A stretch of 64,000 nt of DNA from Takifugu bimaculatus (lineage: Eukaryota > Chordata > Actinopteri > Tetraodontiformes > Tetraodontidae), in assembly GCA_004026145.2 (NCBI GenBank), contig CP034984.1, forward strand, positions 248,001 through 312,000, read 5' to 3'. This document shows, piece after piece, positions 1 to 10,808 of the stretch (its first letter is position 1; the number at the start of each line of letters is the position of its first letter). Below the pieces are notes generated by a model. The model searched no databases. It worked only from the letters and a program-made list of their open reading frames with translations, and was not told where the DNA came from. A program made the position numbers and the translations under genes.

Positions 1-618
1 TTTAGGTCATTTGACAGGAATGTCATTATTGCAAGTGGCTTTTCAGTCGCCTGTTCGAGTCACGAGTCTCCTCCAAGTTTCAAACCCTGATCCCCCCCCC
101 CCGCAGCCGCTCCAGAGTGAACCCCAGCCAATCAGAGGTCAGCCTCCCTGCAGGGCACGCCCCCACCAAGCGACCGATGGTAAACAAAAGGGAGGTCCAT
201 GTGCCTGGATGTTCCCTCTCTGCTGGGCTGTGGACTCTGAGCTGTGAGCCGACATGTGAGAGCGGAGCAGGGAGGAGTGCAGTGAACAGGCCCAGCTGGG
301 GGGGGGGGACACCCCTGTCCCTCACCACTGCAGGGAGACGTTGCTCCCCGATCATGTGATGATAGCGTGACCTGAGTGGGGCTGGATCAAGATTATCTTG
401 TGCAGCCCCCCCCCCCAGGAACATGCTCCTGCAGGCTCGGCTGCAGCCAGTCTGCTGCCCCCCCGTCTCCACCTCGCCGGGGCGTCAGCGCCAGCGTGTT
501 CTGCCTGTTCCAACAGTTTCTGTCTCCACCCTGAGGTTTGTTTACTACAGGCAGGAAGCAGTGACGCGTGCACGCATGACTCAGGAGGCGCTTCTGCTTG
601 GATTGTGCACCTGCGCAT
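1..618. other. Intergenic sequence, no gene seen
   Basis: No open frame here resembles a known protein and no RNA gene is evident. The stretch has several poly-C/poly-G runs (about 92-103, 299-308, 406-416) and lies downstream of the gadd45b-like gene, which is transcribed towards it. Confidence 0.6.
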
Positions 619-1375
619 TTTATTTTGAAATCCGAGCTACGTCATAAAACACTCACACGTTGTGGAAAACAGCACAAACAGGATCATAAATAACTTCCGA
701 GGCATTAAATAAATTAGCAGAGCAGCGCTATTCACGGGTGAACCCGCCTCTTCCTCCGGGCAGCAGCACTCCGTGAGAGCTTACAGCAGATTTAGTCGGA
801 TCACGGTTTTGCTGCGTCGCCCTCCGAACCACAGACGCCGCGTTCCGAAGCCGTCGCAGAGTCCCCGTCTTGTTCCACAAGTCCCATGACGTTTCCACAT
901 CATTCTCATCTCTGCCTCCATGGCGACGGCTCCTCCTGCAGGATCAGCTGAACATTTCAAGAATGCTCGAGCTGCCCGCCCAGTCCTTTCTAAATAAAGA
1001 CTGGAGCTTTGTACACACATACCAGGCATTCATGCACACACACCTTCTCTTCAAGGAAAAGGACTCTCCCATGTCGGAATACTCTGGAATGTTGGGTATA
1101 GTTTCAGGGCAGCGTTTCTGTCCCGGCAGCAGGCATGTTTTCCTTCAGGACAGAAGGAAATAGAAACCCGATTGTAGACAAGGGAGAAGTCTGTGCTTGT
1201 AGCTTTGAGCAGGAACCAGATCCAGGGGTGTCGGATCCACTCAAAAGGAGAGTCCCGGTCAGTCCATATATCCCAGCTGAGTCCGCTCCAGGCGATATCC
1301 GCAAGAACAGTCAGTTCATGAGCATGAGAACCTGGAAAGCTCCTGTTTCTGTCAGTGGATCTGCAAGCAGATTCT
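619..1375 (-). other. Probable 3' UTR of the gadd45b-like gene
   Basis: This follows the stop codon at 1376-1378 on the minus strand. A canonical AATAAA signal occurs on that strand at 619-624, giving a UTR of about 750 nt. The extent is inferred from that signal only. Confidence 0.45.
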
Positions 1376-2433
1376 TCAACGTTCCTGCAGGACCAGTTCG
1401 GGCACCCACTGGTCCCGGCGTCGGCTCTCCTGACAGTAGGTTCCTACTTCCTGAAGTCTGCAGTGGTCGGCTTGTGGGTTCTGTACAGGAATTGCACACA
1501 AAAACACATTAAAAGACTTTAAAAGTGCATCACATGTGCAGTAAACGTGCTTCCAGGTCGATCCTGCGTCCGCTCACCGTTACCAGCATGCAGTGCAGGT
1601 CTCGGTGCTCCTCCTGGTTTCTGTTGGCGTCTGCGCTGCCCAGCAGCTGCTGGAGCCGCCTCAAGCCCGAAACTCTGAGGATGGTGAGGCCACTCTCGCA
1701 GCAGAAGGACTGGAGCAGGGTGAAGTGGATCTGCAGAGCCACGTCGTCCGCATCGTCGGCCGCCAGAACGCACAGGACCACGCTGTCGGGGTCTCTGAGG
1801 AGGCCACAGGAAGCGTTTAAGCCAAGGACCTCCAGGACACAACGGCAGCAACCGCCTGCACATGCTCGCTTCCACTTACGTGTTCAGATGTTTAGCCGAT
1901 TCGTAGATGCCGACGGTCAGACAGTCTTGTTTCTGAGCCGTTACCAGGAGTTCCTCCAGAGCCAGGCCCACCGCGTGCATCCTGCCCAGCAAGGACAACC
2001 AGTAAATCACCCGTAGTCTACCTCTTTGATTAAGGTGCCAATTAAAAAGCATGCAATCACTTTAACATTACACATGCTTGTGAATGTGAATAGCTCCTGC
2101 AACATGCACGCAAAGAACTAAGCAACGAAATCCTAAAAACCTCCTCTTTAAAAGTTTTAAATGATCCTTAACAGGTCTGATAAACTGGACGTTAAGATTG
2201 AGCTGTTCCGCATAATAAAGCCGTGCAGGAAATCTAAATCCAGACAGAAAAGTCCAGGTTGGAGCTCAGGTGGTCTTTTCCACACTTCACGCACAACAAG
2301 GGTCAAAGGACGAGCACGACTGCCATGCACATGTCTGAGAGCCGCCGCTGCAGCCGAGCAAGGAACAGTCGAGCAAAAGCTTTAAAAAGTCTCACCTGTT
2401 CTCGACGGACAAGAAGCTTTCCTCCGGAATCAT
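1376..2433 (-). CDS. gadd45b: GADD45-family stress protein, beta-like
   Basis: Small acidic nuclear/cytoplasmic stress sensor of the GADD45 family (ribosomal L7Ae-like fold). Family members bind MAP3K4, PCNA, p21 and CDK1 to couple stress to p38/JNK signalling and growth arrest. Four coding exons on the minus strand join in phase: 2396-2433, 1880-1981, 1578-1794, 1376-1480, giving 153 residues against about 160 in the family. All introns are GT-AG. Diagnostic stretches are ALEELLVTAQKQDCLTVG, DPDSVVLCVLAADD, ALQIHFTLLQSFCCE and DLHCMLVT, and the ending QWVPELVLQER. The SVVLC and ILRVSG stretches fit beta better than alpha or gamma. The N-terminus (MIPEESFLSVENR) is shorter than the usual MTLEE start, so a slightly different first exon is possible. 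Its promoter and 3' UTR are visible beside it. Confidence 0.9.
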
Positions 2434-2562
2434 GCTTTGCAAGCGTGAGAATTATTTCCGCCGAGGAGAAATAAAGGCTTGTTTTCGTCAACCGGCGTCG
2501 TGCGCGTCACCAGGAGAACTTCAAACGTGCAGAACGGTTTGTTATTGGCAGCGTTGCGACAC

Positions 2563-2671
2563 TATTTATACGGGAGCCGAGAGGAGGGCGGCACCGAAAC
2601 CAGCAGGCTTTGGTTATTGGCCCGAGAGAAACTCAACGCCTTCCTTTGTCATGTGGACGGTTTCTACGTCA
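2563..2671 (-). promoter_or_regulatory. TATA/CCAAT promoter of the gadd45b-like gene
   Basis: On the minus strand a TATAAATA box lies at 2563-2570, about 130 bp before the start codon, so transcription should begin near 2535. A CCAAT box (CCAATAACC) lies at 2612-2620, about 45 bp further upstream, and a CRE-like TGACGTAG at 2664-2671. The order and spacing suit an inducible stress promoter. The distal part from 2644 was copied in the tandem duplication. Confidence 0.65.
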
Positions 2672-3099
2672 GTGTGTACGGAATGAAGAGTAAATAAATA
2701 AACACATGATCCTTTAAAAAAAAGAATCTATTTGAAGATTTTATAAAACACGTAGAACACGCGCACTTTTGCTCAGAAGAATTAACTTTTATTACGGTGG
2801 CTTCGTGACCATTTTATATATAACAGCAGTGATTATGAAAAGGCGGATACCCTCTAGTGGTCGGCTGGGAGAATTAAAAGTTGAATAATGCCGTTATAAA
2901 ATTTTAAATCTCAAGAGTCATTACGTATCAAGATAAAATTATAATTAACGACAAGAGGCTGAATTATATCACTAAAGTTCTAATCTCCAAAATTCTTTCA
3001 GAAACAGTATTTCTCATGACATAAATTTCCTCTGAATGATGTTTGATTTGTAAATACAGTATAGGTGTTTACAGCAGTCAATACCAATATAGTAATCTA

Positions 3100-3105
3100 T
3101 TTATT
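3100..3105 (-). terminator. Poly(A) signal of IFI44-like copy 1
   Basis: AATAAA on the minus strand about 245 nt after the stop codon at 3348. The same motif is kept in unit 2. Confidence 0.45.
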
Positions 3106-3347
3106 CTTATTACCATGTAATGAAATCCTAAATACAAGAAAGGGTTTTAATTGATTAATAAACAGATGCACAGAGCTTCTTGGAAATGCAGGGTCATATG
3201 ACACATATATGTATACACCCAGCCGAACCTCACTGTCAGACTATCAAATGATCATATTCCTAATCATTATGGTAAAGGTAAAAGCAGCAAGCATCTGCTC
3301 TATAGGGCAGCTGAAACTCATAAAAAAAACCCTAAATGCACGTTTTC

Positions 3348-5477
3348 TCAAAGATCTGGCCGCAAAATCTTGCAGGATTTGTCACTCTGCTGCAGAGAGT
3401 GGCCTTCCTGCTCCTCATAGATGAGCTGGTTTTCAAGGAAACTGTCGCTGTAATGCAACATTTGCATGAGAGCCATTAGCAGCAGGATGTCGGTGTCCTG
3501 GTCAGGCTCCAGCTCTTCAGAGTAGTTCTTCACTGGTATCACACAGGACAAGGGGATGCCCAGACACTGGCTCAAATCTCGGGCCTGCAAAAGTATTTAG
3601 ATTTCCTCAAATGTTGCTGTAAAATGTGTTTTTCTATTTCCTTCTTCTAAATATGTTTTAAAATTTGCATAATCACGTTCATTTATATATGTGTGCGTGT
3701 GTTTATTTATTTTATTTTATTTTTGTACAGGACACAGGATACCATGCTGTAAAAACATGGTGGAATGACTTTGTACTGCTCATGGAGGGGGATGCAGGTC
3801 AATGTTTACCATTCTTTTGAATATTTTACTGCTCTGTCACAGTAATAGAACTGCAGCCATCATTACCCTGCATGAGGTGGTGACATTTACCTTCTTCTGG
3901 ATGTAAACACTGTGATAAATTGTTCTTAAGTCATCCGCCACCAGAGAGCACGCCTCGTCCACTTTGGTCATGAGCAGGATCTGGGGAATGCCTACAGGTA
4001 AAGGAGAGGAAAAAGCACCATGAGAAATGTCGCCCTGATTTTAACAGAAAAACACAGGTGTGGTACTAACCCATCTGACTGGCCTTTTTGCGGATCATGT
4101 CAAACTTGTCCAGCATTTTCTGGGAGAGGATTGAAGCCTTGCAGGTGTCCACCACATAGGCAATGCAGTGGATCTTGTCATTAAGGGTCGCCAGTGTCTT
4201 GTAGCCAGGAGAGTCCGGCATGAGGGGACCAGAGGGACTGAACTTAGAAGCAAGCAGAGAGAAGGTCCATGTGTCAAAAAAAAACAAACCATAATCGACA
4301 TGAAAAATGTGGTAGGTGGGGGGTTTAAAAAGGGAAACCTGGTAACGATCCACTATGTGACCCCTGAAGATGTTGAACAAATCCTCAATGTCCACTCCCG
4401 CACCGGTCATTTCCTCCAGTCCCATTGTGTCACACAGGACCAGAGGCAGAGACTGTCCCCTCTTCCCAGCCATTATTCTGTAGGTTCGATACTACAAGTG
4501 AGACACAATTTGAAACACAAGTTATGGTTGAGGATGCGTTCAGGTGCAGGACCAGAGCTGGTTTATTTGGATTCTGGTGTGAGTAGTGACACCTGAGTCG
4601 TCACACTCTTGTCTGCCGTCCCAGCGATGGCCTGGCACGTCATGCTGCCTCGGAATATCGAGTTGACGGAGTTAAAGAAGCTGGATTTGCCAGCTCCGAC
4701 GGGCCCCACCAACAGGATCCGGGCCTGGGGAACGGCACTGATGCCAGGCCTGTACTTGGAAATGTTCTGTAGCAACTCTTGCTTTTTCCTACGAGGAACA
4801 CAAAGAGTGTCAGAGTTGGATTATGGGTAAGTTGCATCATCCGTGTTTAACCTACTCTGTCGTCCATTGAATGTTCCTCCAGGGTTTCTTAAGCAGTATT
4901 CCCAAACCTGCACATGGGATAAATGCACATAAATGCACCTTAGCAAGATGTCAAACCTTATCAGAATTTAGCCTGTAAAGAATGAAGAAAACCAACTTTC
5001 AACTCGATACACTTCCAGCTCGATCAGTGCAAAGTCGCCCCCGTGCATGTCCGGTGCCTGGAAGTTGAAATTTGTCCCCGGATTGGACAGAACGCTGGGT
5101 TTGTTGTCGTGCAGGAACACCAAAGCACCGAAATCTGGACTGGTGTCCACGTCTGTGAATGCGGGCTGTCCGGCGATGCCCACCACCTTCAGAGGTTTGG
5201 GTTCCTCTGCTTTGATGCTGTACAGGAAGGCCTCGCCATCGATGACGGGCTGCCCGCTCTTGGTGTAGTCCTTGGAGGTATAGGCCCCATAGACACGCCC
5301 GGCCGTGTTGAAGGCCACTATGACAGTGGGGCCCTGACGGTCACAGCGACTGTGGAAAGCATCAGCGGTGAAGCCCTGGACGCTGGCCTTGTAGAGGAGA
5401 TGGAGTCTGGCGTGTCCAAAGAGAGAGAGCAGCTTCTTCTCCTGATCTTGAGACAGGCTGGACGTGATGGTAGACAT
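3348..5477 (-). CDS. ifi44l: Interferon-induced protein 44-like, copy 1 (intact)
   Basis: Member of the IFI44/IFI44L family, cytoplasmic interferon-induced proteins linked to antiviral and antiproliferative effects. Seven coding exons on the minus strand: 4997-5477, 4856-4907, 4593-4788, 4339-4491, 4071-4242, 3891-3991, 3348-3584 (1392 nt, 463 residues, all phases consistent). Exon 1 holds a TLDc-type domain (LLYKASVQGFTADAFHSRCD, then VIVAFNTAGRVYGAYTS). Exon 2 gives KKPWRNIQWTTE. Exon 3 has the P-loop VGPVGAGKSSFFNS. Later exons give LCDTMGLEE, a switch-II-like stretch, and LLMTKVDEA at the NKxD (base-recognition) position, here TKVD. The exon 1 donor (GAAA|GTTGGT) is weak and is the least certain join. 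A 5' UTR splice acceptor lies just before the ATG (TGTACAG|CGATC at 5490/5491), so a non-coding first exon near the upstream interferon elements is likely. Confidence 0.87.
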
Positions 5478-5879
5478 GGTGGACAGATCGCTGTACAGAG
5501 CCAGATACAGACGCCTGATTGGTTAGTGACCCCATTTCATATTGTTACTTGTGGTTATGATCAGGGATGTTACGTTTGGTGGCTGTTGATGTAGGTTGTT
5601 GGTTGTTGTAGCTTCCTTATTAGATTAGGTTAGGTTAGATTACATGCATCACAATGAAACCAAAAAACGATAATCCTGTTAACGGGGACACAACTTAACA
5701 TTGATTGATTTATATAAACACAGAAGAAAAGATTTTCTGGAGTATTTTGCTACCTATCGACAATTGCTGCCTCATGGGTTTTGCGCATGCGCGGTTCCTT
5801 CATTTCGCACGCTATTATTTGATTGAGTATCGAACTATCGAATGCACAATATAAAACTTCTAGACGTTTTTTAACACAC

Positions 5880-6150
5880 CTGAGTTCGGTTTTTATGGAC
5901 CGTCGAAACGATTATTGCTGAAACTGTATAGAGTCCGATCGAAAGTGAAAGTATGTTTGGTTCTCTAGATAAAACTGACGATTTAAATTGTGATTTACAA
6001 CAATTAAAAGACAGGCGGTAAATATATACGTTCATAAACACTGTCCAATAGTTTTACTCGAGTAATGTAATAGAATAATACATAAAGAATACCGGCTGCG
6101 CAGAGGTGACAAGTTGCTGAAGTCGAGTCCGAAGAGAGTGAAAGCGAAAG
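5880..6150 (-). promoter_or_regulatory. Interferon-responsive promoter region, copy 1
   Basis: Two ISRE/IRF-type repeats of the GAAANNGAAA form lie upstream of the IFI44-like gene: GAAAGTGAAAGT at 5941-5952 and GAAAGCGAAAG at 6140-6150. A possible non-coding exon ends at the donor CTCAG|GTGTGT near 5880, matching the acceptor beside the start codon. Such elements bind ISGF3/IRF factors, which fits an interferon-induced gene. The transcription start is inferred. Confidence 0.6.
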
Positions 6151-6550
6151 CTGCCGTATCGGATGGTGCACATTCTTTATTTGAAGCATAACTCTCCACT
6201 TCCTGTACTTTCAAACCTCTCCACCCCAAATGCAATGATCAACAGTGAGATACATACAGGATTATCCATGCAGGACACACTGCACACGGTCACATTTCAT
6301 TTTGTTGGCGTCATTCCGCAAGGCTCTCCCATTCTTACAAAAAAGTCTTTGAAACTTAAAGACAATAAAACAAATGATAAGCTACTTGAAAAGTCTGAAC
6401 AATATTTCATTTACGTGATGATCGAAACATTTTTCTGAGTTCTGATACGATTTTGTGACGTGTCACTGGTGCGTTTACGGTCTCAGAAGGGATCCGTGGG
6501 TCCTATTTGCCACAGTGTGAAGGTTCCCTTTTAAAGGCAAAGACTAACAG

Positions 6551-6674
6551 TGTTAAGCTCGGGAGGACTGGCGGTCAAGTGTGGCGGAACCCCAAAGAAG
6601 GCTGACAGACACAGGAATTAAAAGTAACTCAGATGATTTTAATGAACCAAAAGAAAGGACAGGAGGGAAGAAAC
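6551..6674 (-). repeat. Truncated 3' LTR
   Basis: These 124 bp match 8311-8434 almost exactly (one difference seen). The rest of the LTR has been lost in the internal deletion that also removed pol, and the sequence passes straight into protease-region DNA at 6675. Confidence 0.88.
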
Positions 6675-8294
6675 CGGGGGCCGGGGGAGTGAGCGTGGGC
6701 CTGGGATTCCTGGATGGAGAGGGGGCGGAGCAAAGGCAGTTGGCGTGACAGGCCCCGCTCCAACCCAGGATCCGACCAGAAGCCCATGAGATGTGGGGGT
6801 CGTGCCTTTCCAACCATGGTCTTCCTAACACGAGTGGAGCGGTGGGGGCGTGCAAAACCAGGAAACGTGTACTCTCTATGTGATTACCCGAGAGTGTTAG
6901 GGTGAGTGGGACGGTGCGATGAGTGATGTTACCCAGAGAGCGGCCATCGATCGCCTGGGGGGACAGGGAGCGATCGAGAGGAACGCCAGCCTGACGCGCG
7001 AGAGAAAGGTCCATCAGGGACTCATCAGCCCCAGAGTCAATGAGAACACTCACCGGAATAGACTCCTTATCCCAGGAGAGTGTTGCGGGGAAGAGGCGGT
7101 TGTGTTGCTCGGTGGGTTGGGGAATCACAGCTCGGCTCACCAGTACTCCCCCTACTGGTGAGCAGGACCCTTTTGGTCGGACGGGGCAGGCTTTGATGAA
7201 GTGGCCGTTGTTTCCGCAGTACAGGCACAGCTGGTCTCGGAGTCTTTGCTCCCACTCCTGCGGTGAGAGACGGGACCGGCCGATCTGCATGGGTTCCTCT
7301 TCGGCTCTGGGGAAGGAGTGAGCTGGGGGTAGCAAGGGGATGTGAGGAGGCGGGGCGGCAGTGCCGGTAGGGGAGAAGTCAGGGGCAGAGGGAGTGCGGC
7401 GGGAGAGTTGGCGGTCAGAACCGCCAGCACGTTGGGCGCGCTCCTGGCGGCGATCCCGTAGTCGTTCATCCATCTGGAGCGAGAGGGTGATCAGCTCATT
7501 GAGTGACGAGGGGCGGTCCCTCACAATCAGGTCCTTGATTGCCTCACTAAGGCCCCGTCGATAGGCGCTACGGAGCGCGGTCTCGCCCCAGCGGCTCTCT
7601 GCAGCCAGGATGCGGAACTCAAGGGTGTACTCCGCAACTGACCGTGACCCCTGCTGGAGGGCGAGCAGACGACCCGCGGCGTCTTCCCCGTAGGTGGGGT
7701 GCTCGAACACAGCCTTGAACTCCCGTCGAAAGGCGCTGTAGTCTGAGGAGAGGCGGGGGTCCAGGTCAACGGCAGCTATGGCCCAGCTCAGTGCCTTGTC
7801 GGCCAGGAGGGAGGTTAAAAATCCAACCTTGGCCTCGTCGGAAACAAATCTGGAGGGCTGATGGCGGAAGAGCAGCTCACATTGGTGGAGGAACCCCTTG
7901 CCCTGGTCGAAATCCCCGCCGAAAACACGGGGGCTAGCAAGGTTGGGCTCGGCTCGGGGAGGAGGCGGGAGAGATGGGTCTGGTGGATAAGGGGGCGGTG
8001 CTTCGGGTTGGGCTGGTGCCGCAGCCCCGCCGGGGGTCGCTGCCTAGCTTCTGCTGAATGGAAGCCAAAACGGTTGCCATGGCGGTCATCCAGTTGAAGA
8101 GGGCGGACAGGGTACTGGAGGTGGTCTGGGAGGAGCTCGGAAATCTGCCCTTGGATTGTGGGGAAGGCCTTGGTTAGCTCAGACTGAAGGGAGGAGAGCT
8201 GGGCGGCGTGGGCCTCCACTTTTCTTTCGAGGGGGGAGGGTAAAGTGGGGGCTCTAGGGCCGCCCGTCTGCCCTGGGGTTCCACCTTGACTCAT
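6675..8294 (-). pseudogene. Retrotransposon gag-protease remnant, frameshifted
   Basis: Gag-like coding begins with an ATG at 8292-8294 on the minus strand. The frame breaks near 8120 and again before about 7770. The longest open part (from about 7710 down) carries a retroviral-type zinc knuckle, CLYCGNNGHFIKAC (C-X2-C-X4-H-X4-C), and an aspartic-protease active-site motif, LIDSGADESL. This is typical of Ty3/gypsy elements of fish. The open frame then reads into the truncated LTR. No polymerase domains follow. The breaks mean it cannot make a full Gag-Pol product as it stands. Confidence 0.82.
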
Positions 8295-8310
8295 TTTGGC
8301 TTGATCTTTC

Positions 8311-8917
8311 TGTTAAGCTCGGGAGGACTGGCGGTCAAGTGTGGCGGAACCCCAAAGAAGGCTGACAGACACGGGAATTAAAAGTAACTCAGATGATTTT
8401 AATGAACCAAAAGAAAGGACAGGAGGGAAGAAACTAAATGAGGAGGGAGGCCGAGACAAACTATAGGGGGCGTGGGGAAATGTCTTGGATGCGGCAGACG
8501 AACCAAGTCCGAGATCCGGGGGCGAGAGTCCGTGGGGGAGTCCAAGTGTCCAGAGGCCAGGGGAAATCCGTCCGAGGAAGAGGGCAGAGGAAGAGGTCAG
8601 AGGAAGAGGGGCTAGGAAGGTTGCAGAGGAGCAGGGGGAGACGCTGGAGAACGCTGGGAGTCGCTGAAGACGCAGGGAGACACAGAGAGGCACTGGGGGT
8701 CGCTGGGAAAATCGCTGGGGAGCCTGGAGAGATGCTGGGTCAACGGAACGTGTTGCCAAAACATCAGTTAGATCAAGCGCTGGTCTGAGTGCAGCGGGGC
8801 CCTTTATGGGTGCAGAGTCGTTTGGGCGGATTGGGCGCAGCTGGAGGAGAGGGCACGGGTGGTGGTGGTTGAGCTGATTGCACAGGAGGAGGTGGAGCCA
8901 GAGTAGGAGTCACAACA
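8311..8917 (-). repeat. Full 5' LTR (607 bp)
   Basis: TG...CA-bounded long terminal repeat of the element. On the minus strand it has a TATA-like CATAAAG at 8812-8818. Its inner end is the copy of the truncated LTR at 6551-6674. Confidence 0.85.
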
Positions 8918-9729
8918 AACAGTCGTGATTTATTTATATCTCGATGCGGGGTGGCGCTCTTTCCGAAACATTCAGACTGGGACAAGTGCTAACAGTTGTG
9001 TTTATATGCATTGTTTTGGGTTTTTTGTTTTGTTTTGTTTTTAATGTTTTGGCATTTTTCCTTTTCCCCAAAACACCTTCAACTCAACATTCTTTTGTAA
9101 TACGGATGCATATTTTGAGTTCCTGTTTTAATTCTAATATTACAAATATTACAGACTTGTAATTGTACACAGTAGATTGACTACACACATGTTTGCTTTG
9201 ATGCTATTAAATTCAGTCTGGTAATCTCTGATGAAGGATTTGTCTCTGCACTAATCTGGTGTTCAGCAGGGGATTATCACACCAGATAACAAAGCCGTAG
9301 GTTAGTACATTTCCTCCATGTCAGGCGTGAAATCAGCGGCACACTCGTGCTGCTGCTGTTACGATACGATTCATTAATCACTCCTAATTTACTCTACAGA
9401 CAAATTTGGTGCCAACTGAATAATGTCGATAAAATGAAAAAATGCTGCATGTACACGTAAACATGGCGCCCAAGCAGCAAATGAGGCCACGAAGCATTGC
9501 ACAGACCACTACGACACCTCAGTACTGAACGTACACATTGCACTTTTAAATCCCACCTGTGCTGCGTTTGCTACGGGAAAATTGCCACTTGCAGACAGGC
9601 TTTGACGGAGACGCCTCTCCTGTTCTAAACAGGGTCATGGGTGGGAAAACCTCATGCAGTTCTTGACTTGATTAAAAGATTCTGTTGTAAAATGACCCCA
9701 TCTCGTTGTTTCCGTGTATCTACTCCGCT
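8918..9729. other. Duplicated non-coding sequence downstream of map1s
   Basis: Corresponds to 14023-14834 in unit 2, the region just past the map1s stop codon. No gene is seen; in unit 2 it probably includes the map1s 3' UTR. Confidence 0.6.
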
Positions 9730-10160
9730 CTAGAACTCGATCTTGCAGGCTGGGAAGGTTTCGTCTTGCATGGCGACGGTGCTGTTGGATCCCAGCACGG
9801 TGATGCCCAGCTCCTTCTGCCTGTCCACCGTCTGCTGGTACCACTCCTGCATCTGCGCCGACTCATAGGTCGGGATCACTGTCACCTGGAGGGACACACC
9901 AGGACGAGAAAGGCAAAATGTAGACAAAGCTCACGAGATAGTGACGCAATCGGCAGTCTGTCTGTACCTGTGTTCCATCAGGCCAGAACATCTTGCTGTC
10001 CAGCAGAGCGTTGAGGGTCTGAGCCAGACGCTGCTCCCTCTCCGGACTGTCGCCACTGATGATGTAACAGGAGGAGCGGATGCACCTGAAGAGATCCACG
10101 CTGACGGTGGAGGAGGAGACTCCAGAGGGGATGTAAGCCAGGTCCACGTAGATAGTGACT
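9730..10160 (-). pseudogene. Truncated copy of the map1s 3' end
   Basis: Copy of the last two map1s exons: the final exon at 9730-9885, ending QDETFPACKIEF, and part of the penultimate exon at 9968-10160. The penultimate exon lost its first 25 nt and its splice acceptor at the duplication junction, and no upstream map1s exons accompany it. It encodes only part of the light-chain microtubule/actin-binding domain. Without a promoter or acceptor it should be inert. Confidence 0.9.
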
Positions 10161-10175
10161 CCAATGGCAGAAACT
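10159..10175. other. Duplication junction with templated insertion
   Basis: The 17 bases CTCCAATGGCAGAAACT are the exact reverse complement of 18237-18253, in a map1s intron. The outer CT on each side is shared with the flanking units, leaving 13 inserted bases (10161-10173) with 2-base microhomology at both ends. Confidence 0.85.
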
Positions 10176-10808
10176 TTGTCATGTGGACGGTTTCTACGTC
10201 AGTGTGTACGGAATGAAGAGTAAATAAATAAACACATGATCCTTTAAAAAAAAGAATCTATTTGAAGATTTTATAAAACACGTAGAACACGCGCACTTTT
10301 GCTCAGAAGAATTAACTTTTATTACGGTGGCTTCGTGACCATTTTATAACAGCAGTGATTATGAAAGGGCGGATACCCTCTAGTGGTCGGCTGGGAGAAT
10401 TAAAAGTTGAATAATGCCGTTATAAAATTTTAAATCTCAATAGTTATTATGTATCAAGATAAAATTATAATTAACGACGAGAGGCTGAAATATATCACTA
10501 AAGTTAAATACTGTATAGGTGTTTACAGCAGTCAATACCAGTATAGTAACCTATTTATTCTTATTACCTATTTATTCTTATTACCATGTTATGAAATCCT
10601 AAATACAAGAAAGGGTTCTAATTAATTAATAAACAGATGCACAGAGCTTCTTGGAAATGCAGGGTCATATGACACATTTATGTATACTGTACACCCAGCC
10701 GAACCTCACTGTCAGACTATCAAATGATCATATTCCTAATCATTATGGTAAAGGTAAATGCAGCAAGCATCTGCTCTGTTGGGCAGCTGAAACTAAATGC
10801 ATGTTTTC

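Larger units (their letters stand above)
6551..8917 (-). mobile_element. Internally deleted Ty3/gypsy-type LTR retrotransposon
   Basis: An insertion absent from unit 2. It begins TGTTAAGC, ends CACAACA and is flanked by a 5-bp target duplication, AACAG (6546-6550 and 8918-8922); unit 2 has a single AACAG. Read on the minus strand it has a full 5' LTR (8311-8917), a gag start 17 bases past the LTR, a zinc knuckle and an aspartic protease, then jumps directly into the last 124 bp of the 3' LTR. Reverse transcriptase, RNase H and integrase are missing. I see no clear tRNA primer-binding site after the 5' LTR. The shared LTR segments differ at about one position, suggesting a young, non-autonomous insertion. 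Confidence 0.9.
2644..10160. repeat. Tandem duplication, unit 1
   Basis: Direct repeat of 10174-15265, nearly identical where I compared it. It runs from the gadd45b upstream region through a complete IFI44-like gene to within map1s exon 9. It is longer than unit 2 because it carries a 2367-bp LTR-element insertion (6551-8917). It also keeps about 60 bp near 2970-3055 that unit 2 lacks. Its right edge cuts map1s exon 9 after the GTGACT at 10155-10160. Confidence 0.93.

Noticed and set aside
4168..4596. Plus-strand 142-codon open frame, present again at 11629-12057
   Set aside because: It is antisense to IFI44-like exons and introns and is repeated only because the gene is duplicated.
5043..5594. 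Plus-strand 183-codon open frame antisense to the TLDc exon
   Set aside because: Shadow of a coding exon; no similarity to a known protein and no splice or start context.
6163..6438. Plus-strand 91-codon open frame upstream of IFI44-like copy 1, and its twin at 13640-13915
   Set aside because: Identity of the twins reflects the recent duplication, not selection; no recognisable domain.
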